From Nitrospirota bacterium (GTDB lineage Bacteria > Nitrospirota > Thermodesulfovibrionia > Thermodesulfovibrionales > JdFR-88): 64,000 bases of DNA. This document shows, in pieces, positions 18,211 to 25,620 of this stretch; the first letter of the stretch is position 1, and the number at the start of each line of letters is the position of its first letter. Under the pieces are notes generated by a model. It ran no database searches. It saw only the letters and a list, made by a program, of their open reading frames with translations, and was not told the origin of the DNA. The translations under genes and the position numbers were made by a program. The stretch lies in assembly GCA_021789215.1 (NCBI GenBank), contig JAJYJS010000005.1, positions 54,151 through 118,150 on the forward strand. The letters are read 5' to 3'.

Positions 18211-20034
18211 ATGTTTCTAATGACCGGCGAACCGTCATCTGGAAAAGGAGTAATAAAGTCCCTTGGCCTTGTTTTTGGCGACATCGGGACATCCCCCATT
18301 TATACCATCACGGTCATAATACTGCTCACAAAACCCACGGCGGACAACATAATGGGGGTGCTTTCCCTCATTGTCTGGACCCTGATAATCCTGGTAAGCG
18401 TGGAGTACGCGTGGCTTGCCATGAGCCTGGGCAAGAAGGGCGAAGGCGGCACAATAGTCCTGAGGGAACTGCTCGCCTCCCTGCTTAAGTCCGGAAGAAA
18501 AATAGCGTTTGTCTCCTTCCTCTCCGTAATAGGCATATCGCTCCTCATAGGAGACGGCGTGATAACCCCGGCCATAAGCATACTTAGCGCGGTCGAGGGC
18601 CTTCTTCTGATACCCGGCATGGAAAACACCCCCCGCCAGTACCTGATACTAACAGCCGCCCTCATAGCCATTCTCCTTTTTGCCTTCCAGAAGAAGGGGA
18701 CGGAAAAAGTGGCCCGGGCATTCGGCCCCCTCATGCTGGTCTGGTTCGCCGCGCTGTCGGTTTCGGGGTTTGTCTCCATCCTGCACGAGCCGTCGGTCGT
18801 GCTGGCTGTAAACCCTTATTACGCCTTCAGGTTCCTCGCCCATCACGGCATAGCCGGGTTCTTCGTCCTTTCAGAGGTGATACTCTGCGCCACGGGCGGC
18901 GAGGCGCTGTACGCGGACATGGGCCACCTGGGGCGCGGGCCCATAATAAAGGCGTGGTACTTCGTATTCGGCGCGCTCGTGCTCAACTACCTGGGGCAAG
19001 GGGCCTTCCTCATCGGTCATCCGGGGGCCGGAAACGTCCTGTTCGAGATGATATACGGGCTTGCCCCGGCGCTTTACATACCTTTTTTGATACTGAGCGT
19101 CATCGCCACGATAATAGCCTCTCAGGCCATGATAAGCGGCATGTTCTCCATCGTGTACCAGGGCATCACAACCCGCATGATGCCCATGTTCAAGGTGGAA
19201 TACACCTCCGCCGAACTCCGCTCTCAGATTTACGTGGGCACGGTGAACTGGTTCCTGCTGGCCTCGGTGCTGTTCATAATGGTTGAGTTCAGGGAGTCCA
19301 GCCGTCTGGCAGCCGCCTACGGGCTTGCTGTGACAGGCACCATGACGCTCACCGGCATAATGATGACGTGGATATTTCACCTCCGGAGAAAACCCTTTCA
19401 TTCGGCGCTGTCAGCCGGGGTCACACTTGTGGACCTCATGTTCCTGGTCTCAAACACGCACAAGATACCCTACGGCGGGTACTGGTCGATCATAATCGCC
19501 TCCATACCGTTCTGCCTCATATACGTTTACAGGGCCGGGCAGAAAAAACTCCTCAAGTCGATTGAACCCATCCCTTTGAAAAAATTCCTCGGGTCTTACA
19601 ATGCCCTTTACGCGCAGACGAGCAGGATACGGGGCTCGGCGCTTTTTTTCGCGAGGGACCCCAATTACGTCCCCCCTTACATAGCCAACATAATGTTCAC
19701 AAACAACATAATCTACGAGGACAACATAATTGTTTCCATCATTAAAAGGGACGACCCTTTCGGAGTTACGGGGTTTTTCAGGGAAGACCTGGCGCCTGGG
19801 CTGAGGTCATTCGAGCTCCAGATGGGGTACATGGAAGTGGCCGACGTCGAAGAGATACTCAAGGAGGCGGGGATAGAGGAAAAGGCCATCTTCTACGGGC
19901 TGGAGGAGATAGCTACCGGAAATTTCATATGGAAGGTCTTTTCGGTGATAAAGAAACTCACCCCGGCCTTCGTGCAGTTCTATAAGCTGCCCTCAAACAA
20001 GCTCCACGGCGTTGTGACGCGGGTGGAGATGTGA
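18211..20034 (+). CDS. kup: Kup-type potassium uptake protein
   Basis: Inner-membrane K+:H+ symporter of the KUP/HAK/KT family. The signature LGLVFGDIGTSPIYTI lies near the N-terminus, followed by about 12 hydrophobic helices, GDGVITPAISILSAVEGL (a conserved KUP motif) and a soluble C-terminal domain of about 170 residues. The length of 607 is normal. ATG 18211 directly follows TATAGT (18205-18210), a -10-like hexamer, so ATG 18220 (third residue onward) may be the real start, again without a Shine-Dalgarno sequence. It is divergent from the PBP1A gene, and their promoters share about 80 bases. Confidence 0.93.
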   Translation: MFLMTGEPSSGKGVIKSLGLVFGDIGTSPIYTITVIILLTKPTADNIMGVLSLIVWTLIILVSVEYAWLAMSLGKKGEGGTIVLRELLASLLKSGRKIAFVSFLSVIGISLLIGDGVITPAISILSAVEGLLLIPGMENTPRQYLILTAALIAILLFAFQKKGTEKVARAFGPLMLVWFAALSVSGFVSILHEPSVVLAVNPYYAFRFLAHHGIAGFFVLSEVILCATGGEALYADMGHLGRGPIIKAWYFVFGALVLNYLGQGAFLIGHPGAGNVLFEMIYGLAPALYIPFLILSVIATIIASQAMISGMFSIVYQGITTRMMPMFKVEYTSAELRSQIYVGTVNWFLLASVLFIMVEFRESSRLAAAYGLAVTGTMTLTGIMMTWIFHLRRKPFHSALSAGVTLVDLMFLVSNTHKIPYGGYWSIIIASIPFCLIYVYRAGQKKLLKSIEPIPLKKFLGSYNALYAQTSRIRGSALFFARDPNYVPPYIANIMFTNNIIYEDNIIVSIIKRDDPFGVTGFFREDLAPGLRSFELQMGYMEVADVEEILKEAGIEEKAIFYGLEEIATGNFIWKVFSVIKKLTPAFVQFYKLPSNKLHGVVTRVEM

Positions 20035-20095
20035 CACTCCCTGCAATAAAATAAAGCGTCCTGAAAAAAACCGCCCTTCCCTTCCAAAAAAATTC

Positions 20096-20125
20096 TTGAC
20101 AGCGGGTTTAAAACCTGCTTTTAAT
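20096..20125 (+). promoter_or_regulatory. Putative upstream promoter of the porin leader
   Basis: TTGACA (20096-20101) is followed after 18 bases by TTTAAT (20120-20125). The spacer contains a near-palindrome, GCGGGTTTAAAACCTGC (20102-20118), which resembles the palindromes inside the RAYT gene and may be an operator or a repeat fragment. The predicted start, near 20132, is just before the structured leader element. Confidence 0.4.
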
Positions 20126-20131
20126 CTAAGC

Positions 20132-20235
20132 TGGTGTTTTTTGCCCCGGTTCAAAGGCACCGGGCGATGCTGAAAAAGGAAAGGAGGCGGTAAATGCATA
20201 CGGAAAATCCCGCGGACCCGTAAGGCAAAAAAATC
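20132..20235 (+). ncRNA. Candidate structured leader RNA with two mini-ORFs
   Basis: TTTTTTGCC (20137-20145) can pair with GGCAAAAAA (20224-20232), closing a domain of about 95 bases. Inside are a stem CCCGGT/ACCGGG (20145-20150 with 20159-20164; 8-base loop) and a stem TACGG/CCGTA (20199-20203 with 20218-20222). Two mini-ORFs lie within: MLKKERRR (20167-20193), whose TAA abuts the next ATG, and MHTENPADP (20194-20223), preceded by AAAGGAGGCGG. The layout suggests a riboswitch or translation-linked leader for the porin 130 bases downstream. It does not match a class I recognise. Confidence 0.35.
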
Positions 20236-20293
20236 CTGAATTTACAATTATTAAGGGAATATTTAGCTGAAAGTTTCGAAAGTATTAAATATA

Positions 20294-20323
20294 TTGACAA
20301 AGGAATTTCAAATCTCTTAATAT
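20294..20323 (+). promoter_or_regulatory. Putative sigma-70 promoter of the porin gene
   Basis: TTGACA (20294-20299) and TAATAT (20318-20323) are 18 bases apart. The predicted leader is about 25 bases and contains GAGGAGG (20342-20348) before ATG 20355. The same -35/-10 pair and spacing occur before pilB. Confidence 0.55.
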
Positions 20324-20354
20324 GATGCAAATTTTTTCCACGAGGAGGATGGGA

Positions 20355-21896
20355 ATGAAGAAGTTTTTTCTGATTTTTGCCGCAGTCCTTCTCCTTCTGC
20401 CCTTCAAGAGTTATGCACAGACTACTGAAGACGAGCTCAACCAGAAGATAAACTCTCTGGACCAGCAGCTCAAGGCCCTTCAGCAGCAGATGCAGGACCT
20501 CCAGAAGCAGAAGGAGGAAGCCGCCGCCGCACCGGCGCCCGCACCGGCCGAGGCGAAAAAGGCGGCCGATTGGCCTAACTGGTTAGAGATCGGGGGCGAC
20601 TACCGCTTCCGCGGGGATTACCTCAGGGGCACGATACCTGCGTACTATCAGTTCGACCCCACAAAAGGGACCGCAACTCAGGTTTCCGGGTTTGCGGTGA
20701 AAAACAACACGCTTTTCACGAACCGCTTCGGCCTGAACTTAAAGGCCAGGGCAACGGAAGACATCCAGGTGAAGGCCCGTCTTCTCATGTACAAGGTCTG
20801 GGGAGAAGAGAGCTCGACCCCTGTGACCAGCGACAGCTTCTTCACGGACAGGGCCGGGGTGTTCGACGGCACGATTACCCATGTGCCTGATGACAACGCC
20901 CTGAGGGTCGATTACGCCTATGCCACATGGAGCAACGTGGGCGGAGCGCCGGTATGGTTCTCCATAGGCAGGAGGCCGTCCACGGGCGGGTTGCCCAGCA
21001 ATATCAGAGAGTTCCGTGAAAAGCCCGGCACCGCCGGCATACCGAGCATCATGGTTGACTACGCGTTTGACGGGGCCACCCTGGGCGTTGCCCCGTACAT
21101 AGAGGCGCTCCCCGGCGCGTATGCCAAGATATGCTACGGCAAAGGCTACGATTCCGGCTTCAGGTCGGAAGCGAATTCGCTGCACGACACCCAGATGATC
21201 GGCGTCAACGTCGTCCCCTACGACACGGACAACCTCACCATCGAACTCCAGTGGAACAGGGCCATCGACATATTCGATTTCCCGCCCGATTTCGTAATAA
21301 CCAACCCCAATCTGATTAAGGCTTTCGGCACGAACACCTTTCAGCCGTCCGCAAATCTGGGTAATATAGACCAGTTCGGCGGCGTTGTAACGGGAAAGGT
21401 CCTGGAAAACCTGAACCTCTTTGCCTCGGCCGCGTTGAGCAAGACGCATCCGAATGGACACAGGTCCATGTTGGGCCCCGGGCTTCTTGACAATGCCGGG
21501 ACCACATCTCACACCGGCTACGGCCTTTATGTCGGCGGCCGCTATGACATGCCCTCAACCGGCACGATGATCGGCGCCGAGTACAACCACGGCTCCAAAA
21601 ACTGGATTACCTTCGCGCCCGCCGCAGACGACATGTGGACATCGAAGCTGGGCACAAGGGGCAATGTCTATGAAGGCTATGTGATCCAGGAGATAAAGAA
21701 GAGGCTCATCTCCAAAAACGGCCTGGCCTTCTTCAGGCTTGGCTACCAGTACTACACCTTCAATTACACGGGCTCCAACAGCTGGCTGGGTTCCTCTGTA
21801 AGCATGGACGACCTGAACAACCCGATGAACGCCCAGCTTTTTGCGCCTGTAAGGCATGCACAGGACATTTATCTTACGTTTGACGTCCGTTTCTAA
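20355..21896 (+). CDS. Outer-membrane porin, DUF3373 / ExtI-like
   Basis: A 513-residue protein with a signal peptide (residues 1-22, ending SYAQ), a coiled-coil segment (about 24-58, LNQKINSLDQQLKALQQQMQ), an Ala/Pro-rich linker, and then a beta-barrel-like body with alternating aromatic residues that ends in a terminal Phe (VRF), the typical barrel closure. It resembles DUF3373 proteins and porins such as ExtI, which was described in Geobacter in connection with selenite and tellurite uptake (recalled, not checked). The frame could begin at 20322, but GAGGAGG six bases before ATG 20355 decides the start. A strong terminator follows. The convergent neighbour is an ExtKL-like cytochrome, which strengthens the electron-transfer or oxyanion context. 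Confidence 0.75.
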   Translation: MKKFFLIFAAVLLLLPFKSYAQTTEDELNQKINSLDQQLKALQQQMQDLQKQKEEAAAAPAPAPAEAKKAADWPNWLEIGGDYRFRGDYLRGTIPAYYQFDPTKGTATQVSGFAVKNNTLFTNRFGLNLKARATEDIQVKARLLMYKVWGEESSTPVTSDSFFTDRAGVFDGTITHVPDDNALRVDYAYATWSNVGGAPVWFSIGRRPSTGGLPSNIREFREKPGTAGIPSIMVDYAFDGATLGVAPYIEALPGAYAKICYGKGYDSGFRSEANSLHDTQMIGVNVVPYDTDNLTIELQWNRAIDIFDFPPDFVITNPNLIKAFGTNTFQPSANLGNIDQFGGVVTGKVLENLNLFASAALSKTHPNGHRSMLGPGLLDNAGTTSHTGYGLYVGGRYDMPSTGTMIGAEYNHGSKNWITFAPAADDMWTSKLGTRGNVYEGYVIQEIKKRLISKNGLAFFRLGYQYYTFNYTGSNSWLGSSVSMDDLNNPMNAQLFAPVRHAQDIYLTFDVRF

Positions 21897-21927
21897 GCTA
21901 AAAAAAGGTTCCTAACCCTCTTAAACT

Positions 21928-21959
21928 GGAGGGTCTTGAAAAAAGACCCTCCTTTTTTT
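21928..21959 (+). terminator. Rho-independent terminator after the porin gene
   Basis: A perfect 10-bp stem, GGAGGGTCTT (21928-21937) with AAGACCCTCC (21943-21952), a 5-base loop and then seven T residues (21953-21959). It lies 32 bases after the porin stop codon. Confidence 0.9.
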
Positions 21960-21995
21960 GGGGCCGAGAAACGGTGCTGAAAAACCGTTTTGGTT

Positions 21996-22080
21996 GTCAT
22001 TGCGAGCGAAGCGAAGCAATCTCATTTTTAAAAATCAGCAACTTATGAGATTGCTTCGTCGCTTTGCTCCTCGCAATGAC
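21996..22080. repeat. REP-like inverted repeat (GTCATTGCGAG type)
   Basis: The left arm begins GTCATTGCGAGCGAAGCGAA (21996 onward, to about 22025) and the right arm ends CCTCGCAATGAC (about 22046-22080). The arms are nearly complementary over about 30 bases around a short AT-rich centre. This is the kind of dispersed intergenic palindrome found in many copies in bacterial genomes. It sits between the porin terminator and the end of the convergent cytochrome gene. Confidence 0.75.
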
Positions 22081-22106
22081 TTAAAATGAGCTTTTCCAGC
22101 CCTGCC

Positions 22107-23294
22107 CTAATAAGTAAACGTCACTTTCTTTTTCAGGCTGTAAATCGGGATTTCCAGCTTGGCCCCGGGGTGGTCGTACTTGAGGGTTATGGATACGTCC
22201 ACCGTCTTGGTGCCTTCGGCAACGGGTATGGCCATGTGCTCCCTCTTTACCGCGAGAGGCTGGAGGGTTGTATCGGCAAACCTCTTTATCTGCCAGGCGC
22301 CGTACCTCATGTCGCCGTCCACGTCCAGGCCGTACTGGACGTATTCCTTCTGCTCGGAAAATATCTTGTTTCCCTTGTCATCCTTAGCGGTCACATCCAG
22401 GACCACTTTTGATGTCCAGGGTCAGCCGTCCGGCGTCCTGTGGCCGGATTTGTTGTAGATATCGGCTGTAACTATTATCCTCGGGACCCATTTTGTGCCC
22501 GTCAGGTGCTTGTACCCTGTCGCGTCCGCGGTAACCTCAATCCCTTCTTTAACAATATCGGCCACGTATGCGCCGGGGAACGTGTGCCCTCGGTTTTTCT
22601 CCTTCATATGGCAGTCCTGGCACGTCTGCTGGCCGCCATACGGGGTGTAGGTGTTCAGGTACGAGTCGTAAAGGGTGTTGCACATGATGAGGTCGCTGTC
22701 CGGCGGGTTGTAGATGCCGTGGCACTGCCCGCAGAAGACGGACTCCTTTATTATGTTGGACTTCATGGTCTTGTGCGGCGCGCTCACTTCAGCGGGGCCG
22801 TACATGGCGTCTTTTTCCGGCACGCCGAGCGATGCTATGGCGGGCCTGTTTACGATGGTGTTATGGCAGATTACGCAGCCCACATTGAGCTTTTCAAGCT
22901 CCTTTTTTGCGGCCGCCTTTTTGGCCTCGTCCTTTTCGTCAACAGCCGCTACGATTAACTTGCCGATCTTAACCGCAAGCTCGTCGGAGGCTTGGGAGAG
23001 CTGCGGGGCGTGGCAGTGGAAGCACTTCATGAGGTCTTTCTTGTTGATGGGCCTGTCCCATTCCTTCTGTATGCCGACCGCAACGAAATTCCTTATGCCG
23101 CCCAGGGAATGAATCGTTGACTGCGAGTGATAGGACTTCTTCCACTCGTCGTAAATCTTCGCATGGCAGCCCTTGCAGGTTTCATCACTGTAGGCCTTGG
23201 CGAGGTCGTCTATGGTGTTGAACTCCGCATTGGCGGCCAAAGGCAAGGCGAAAATAAAGGCCGCTATTAAAAAAAACGTTGCCAAGTACCGCAT
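22107..23294 (-). CDS. extKL: Five-haem c-type cytochrome, ExtKL-like, with in-frame TGA (probable selenocysteine)
   Basis: The gene reads as 290 codons (23294 down to 22425), a TGA at 22422-22424, and then 104 more codons in the same frame to TAA at 22107. Read through, it gives a 395-residue secreted protein: signal peptide 1-23 (ending ANA), CXXCH haem sites at about 40, 91, 140, 188 and 225, and a C-terminal beta-like domain. TGA is codon 291 in the motif HRTPDG-(TGA)-PWTSK, and coding quality continues on both sides without a frameshift. I recall a family named multihaem cytochrome (seleno)protein ExtKL, which fits. The start has AGGAGGGG upstream. A 7-bp stem with one U-U mismatch follows the TGA. 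The alternative is a nonsense mutation. Confidence 0.75.
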
Positions 23295-23621
23295 GTTTCC
23301 CCTCCTCTGCTGGTTTATGCCGCTATTTGAAAGGAAAAAACATCCCGGACCACTAATCGCCCCCTTTCATAAAGTAGTAAACAGGACACGAATGCATCTA
23401 AAAATAGAATTATTAGAAAAATTGCAGTTAGTCAATAGCATTATTGATCCAGCATAATTAATGTCCTGAATTCCCTCACCCTCCGCTTCGCTCCTCCCTT
23501 TCCCATCGGGGTGAGGGGAATTGAGCTGATAGGGCATTACTTATACAACATCTTTCATTAGTTGCGGGCAGGCGGGGGACTTCCATTTTTCCCGGTGCCG
23601 TTTATATAATACTTGTGCCAA
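23295..23621. other. Intergenic region upstream of the cytochrome and FtsEX operons
   Basis: There is no convincing gene in these 327 bases. On the minus strand TTGACT (about 23432-23437) followed by AT-rich sequence could hold a cytochrome promoter, but the -10 match is unclear. Positions 23469-23522 hold an imperfect inverted repeat. At the right end TATAAT (23605-23610) precedes the next gene. Confidence 0.5.
23469..23522. repeat. Imperfect inverted repeat (CCCTCACCC type)
   Basis: AATTCCCTCACCC (23469-23481) faces GGGTGAGGGGAATT (23509-23522) across 27 bases. The right arm has one extra G. Single arms of the same type are seen at 12772-12785 and 57972-57982, so this looks like a dispersed palindromic element. 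Confidence 0.55.
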
Positions 23622-24101
23622 ATGAAAGTTGGTTTTAATACAAATGTACCCTTCAAGGGTAAGATGTACCACGTCCAAACAGAGGATTGCGGCCTTAAAA
23701 ACCCCGTTGTTCTTACGCTGCTTTATCATCAGGGCGCAATACTTGCCTCAAGGAAGACAGATTACAGCCCGCTTATCGGCAAGCCGGATTTTGATGAAAA
23801 AATAGAAGAATTGATGAAAATCCAGCACAAGATAGTGATGAAGGAGCTTATCGCGGGCAAACATACCGTGGAGGAGGCCCCCCGGGAAGAAAAAACCCTC
23901 CAGCCCCCCCAGCAGGAAACAGTACCGGCCCAGGGACAGGCCCCGGCCCCGGAGTCCGGAAAAGAAGACGCACCTCCGGATAAAGAAAAAAAAGGGCTTT
24001 TTCCCCAGTCCTCCGGGCCTGAAAAGAGGCAGATAAACAACAGTCTGGACGACATCCTTCTGGACTACATTATCAAAAGGCATAAAGATGATACATTTTG
24101 A
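23622..24101 (+). CDS. Conserved small protein preceding FtsE (function unknown)
   Basis: A 159-residue protein whose first 70 residues are conserved in style (VGFNTNVPFKGKMYHVQTEDCG, LLYHQGAILASRKTDY) and whose middle is a low-complexity Glu/Pro/Gln linker. The final 15 residues (SLDDILLDYIIKRHK) look like a short helix. Similar N-termini are found in Nitrospirota and Geobacter-type genomes (recalled). It overlaps ftsE by 14 bases, so it is part of the FtsEX-EnvC operon and may modulate that division machinery (inference). ATG 23622 follows TATAAT (23605-23610) by 11 bases with no Shine-Dalgarno sequence. It is not an enzyme I can name. Confidence 0.75.
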   Translation: MKVGFNTNVPFKGKMYHVQTEDCGLKNPVVLTLLYHQGAILASRKTDYSPLIGKPDFDEKIEELMKIQHKIVMKELIAGKHTVEEAPREEKTLQPPQQETVPAQGQAPAPESGKEDAPPDKEKKGLFPQSSGPEKRQINNSLDDILLDYIIKRHKDDTF

Positions 24102-24750
24102 AGGCGTATCCAAGGTTTACGAAGGCCAGACCGCTCTGGCCAACGCGACATTCTCCGTGGAGCGCGGGGAGATGCTGTTCATCACAGGCCCGAGCGGGGC
24201 GGGGAAAAGCACCCTGCTGAAACTGATATATCACGCGGTGGCGCCGGAGGAAGGCTCCATAACAATCAACGGGCAGAGGACCGATTCCATGAGGGCCAGG
24301 CACATACCGGCCCTGAGGAGGAACATCGGGGTGGTCTTTCAGGACTTCAGGCTGCTCTCGGGAAGGACCATCTATGAAAACGTGGCCCTGGCCATGAGGA
24401 TACGGGATGCCGCCGAGGCCCAGGTCAAGGCCCAGGTCATGGAGACGCTGAAGATGGTCGGGCTGAGGCACAAGGCGGACGCCTACCCGGACGCGCTTTC
24501 GGGCGGCGAGCAGCAGAGGGTGGTGATAGCCAGGGCGATCGTGGCCGACCCCATTATAGTGCTCGCCGACGAGCCCACGGGCAACCTGGATCCGGTCACC
24601 GCGGCGGGCATAATGCGGATATTCAAGGACATCAACTCAAGGGGCACCACCATAGTGATAGCGACACATAACAAAGACCTTTACGCCAACACGGGCAGAA
24701 GGGTCTTGAGGCTCGATTCGGGCGCCATCGCCGGGGAGGACAGGGGATGA
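24088..24750 (+). CDS. ftsE: Cell division ATP-binding protein FtsE
   Basis: ABC-type ATPase (220 residues) that works with FtsX to control murein hydrolase activation at the septum. Walker A is GPSGAGKST (about residues 36-44), the Q-loop is FQDFRLL, the signature is LSGGEQQRV and Walker B is IIVLADEPTGNLD. The opening IHFEGVSKVYEG and the length are typical of FtsE. The start overlaps the preceding gene and the end overlaps ftsX (ATGA), indicating tight coupling. Confidence 0.95.
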   Translation: MIHFEGVSKVYEGQTALANATFSVERGEMLFITGPSGAGKSTLLKLIYHAVAPEEGSITINGQRTDSMRARHIPALRRNIGVVFQDFRLLSGRTIYENVALAMRIRDAAEAQVKAQVMETLKMVGLRHKADAYPDALSGGEQQRVVIARAIVADPIIVLADEPTGNLDPVTAAGIMRIFKDINSRGTTIVIATHNKDLYANTGRRVLRLDSGAIAGEDRG

Positions 24751-25619
24751 CCCCTTACCATTTCAAAAGCGCACTGGCAGGGCTCTGGAAGGAAAAATGG
24801 ATAAACCTTTTAAGCACCCTGAGCATAGCCGTGGGGCTTTTTATAACCACGGTGGGCCTGCTTGTGGTCTATAACGTGAACTCCATCGCGCAGAAACTGC
24901 CGGACAAGTTCTCCATAACCGTTTACCTTAAAGACGGCATAAGCCAGGCTGACACCCAAAGGCTCCAGAACACCATACGCTCCAATGAATACGTCCGGAA
25001 GATATCGTATATCTCAAAGGAGGACGCCCTCAGGGACTTGAAGGACTCGCTAAAGGATTCCGCTTACGTGCTCGAGGGCATAGACAACAACCCCCTGCCC
25101 GCCTCCTTCAGCATAAAACTCAGGAAGGACTATGTGGACCCCGCGAAGGTAAAACGTTTCGCGGGCCAGATAAAGGCCATGAGGGGGGTTGACGACATCC
25201 AGTACGGCGAGCAGTTCCTGAGCTCGATACAGTCGATCATGTCCGGGGCCAGGCTGGCCGGATTATTGTTCCTGGGGGCGCTGCTCGTGGGAGTGCTGTT
25301 TGTGTGCTACAGCACCGTGAAGATACTGTTCTACAGGAAGGCCGACGAGGTCGAGACATTGAAACTCCTCGGGGCCACGGGCTGGTTCATCAGGATGCCT
25401 TTCCTGCTCGAAGGCTCTCTTATGGGGTTTTTTGGCGGTCTGGCGGCATTTCTGGCGGGTTACGGGGTTTTCGACGTCTTTCTGGCCGGGTTCTCCTCCT
25501 CGGTGCCTGCCATCGGCTATTTCCTCGTCCCCTCCGCGCTGCTTCTGTCCCTGCCCGCGGCGGGGCTCTTCATAGGCTTTTCCGGGGCGCTGATAGCCCT
25601 GGGCAGAATCCGGTCCTGA
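24747..25619 (+). CDS. ftsX: Cell division protein FtsX
   Basis: Membrane partner of FtsE, 290 residues, with the expected topology: a helix at about 21-43, a large periplasmic loop (about 44-165, including VRKISYISKEDAL), then three helices at about 168-190, 215-240 and 255-280. The phrase DEVETLKLLGATGWFIRMPFLLEG is the conserved cytoplasmic segment between helices. The next gene, EnvC-like, is the classical periplasmic partner reached through the FtsX loop. Confidence 0.93.
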   Translation: MTPYHFKSALAGLWKEKWINLLSTLSIAVGLFITTVGLLVVYNVNSIAQKLPDKFSITVYLKDGISQADTQRLQNTIRSNEYVRKISYISKEDALRDLKDSLKDSAYVLEGIDNNPLPASFSIKLRKDYVDPAKVKRFAGQIKAMRGVDDIQYGEQFLSSIQSIMSGARLAGLLFLGALLVGVLFVCYSTVKILFYRKADEVETLKLLGATGWFIRMPFLLEGSLMGFFGGLAAFLAGYGVFDVFLAGFSSSVPAIGYFLVPSALLLSLPAAGLFIGFSGALIALGRIRS

Positions 25620-25620
25620 G

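Noticed and set aside
20132-20235. Cyclic di-GMP (GEMM) riboswitch
   Set aside because: The GGCAAA-like piece is only part of the outer stem, and the conserved GACGCAAAGCC half of the motif is missing.
22397-22424. Frameshift or assembly error as the reason for the split cytochrome gene
   Set aside because: Both halves are in the same frame with no insertion or deletion, so only the TGA itself needs explaining. A single-base error cannot be excluded from sequence alone.
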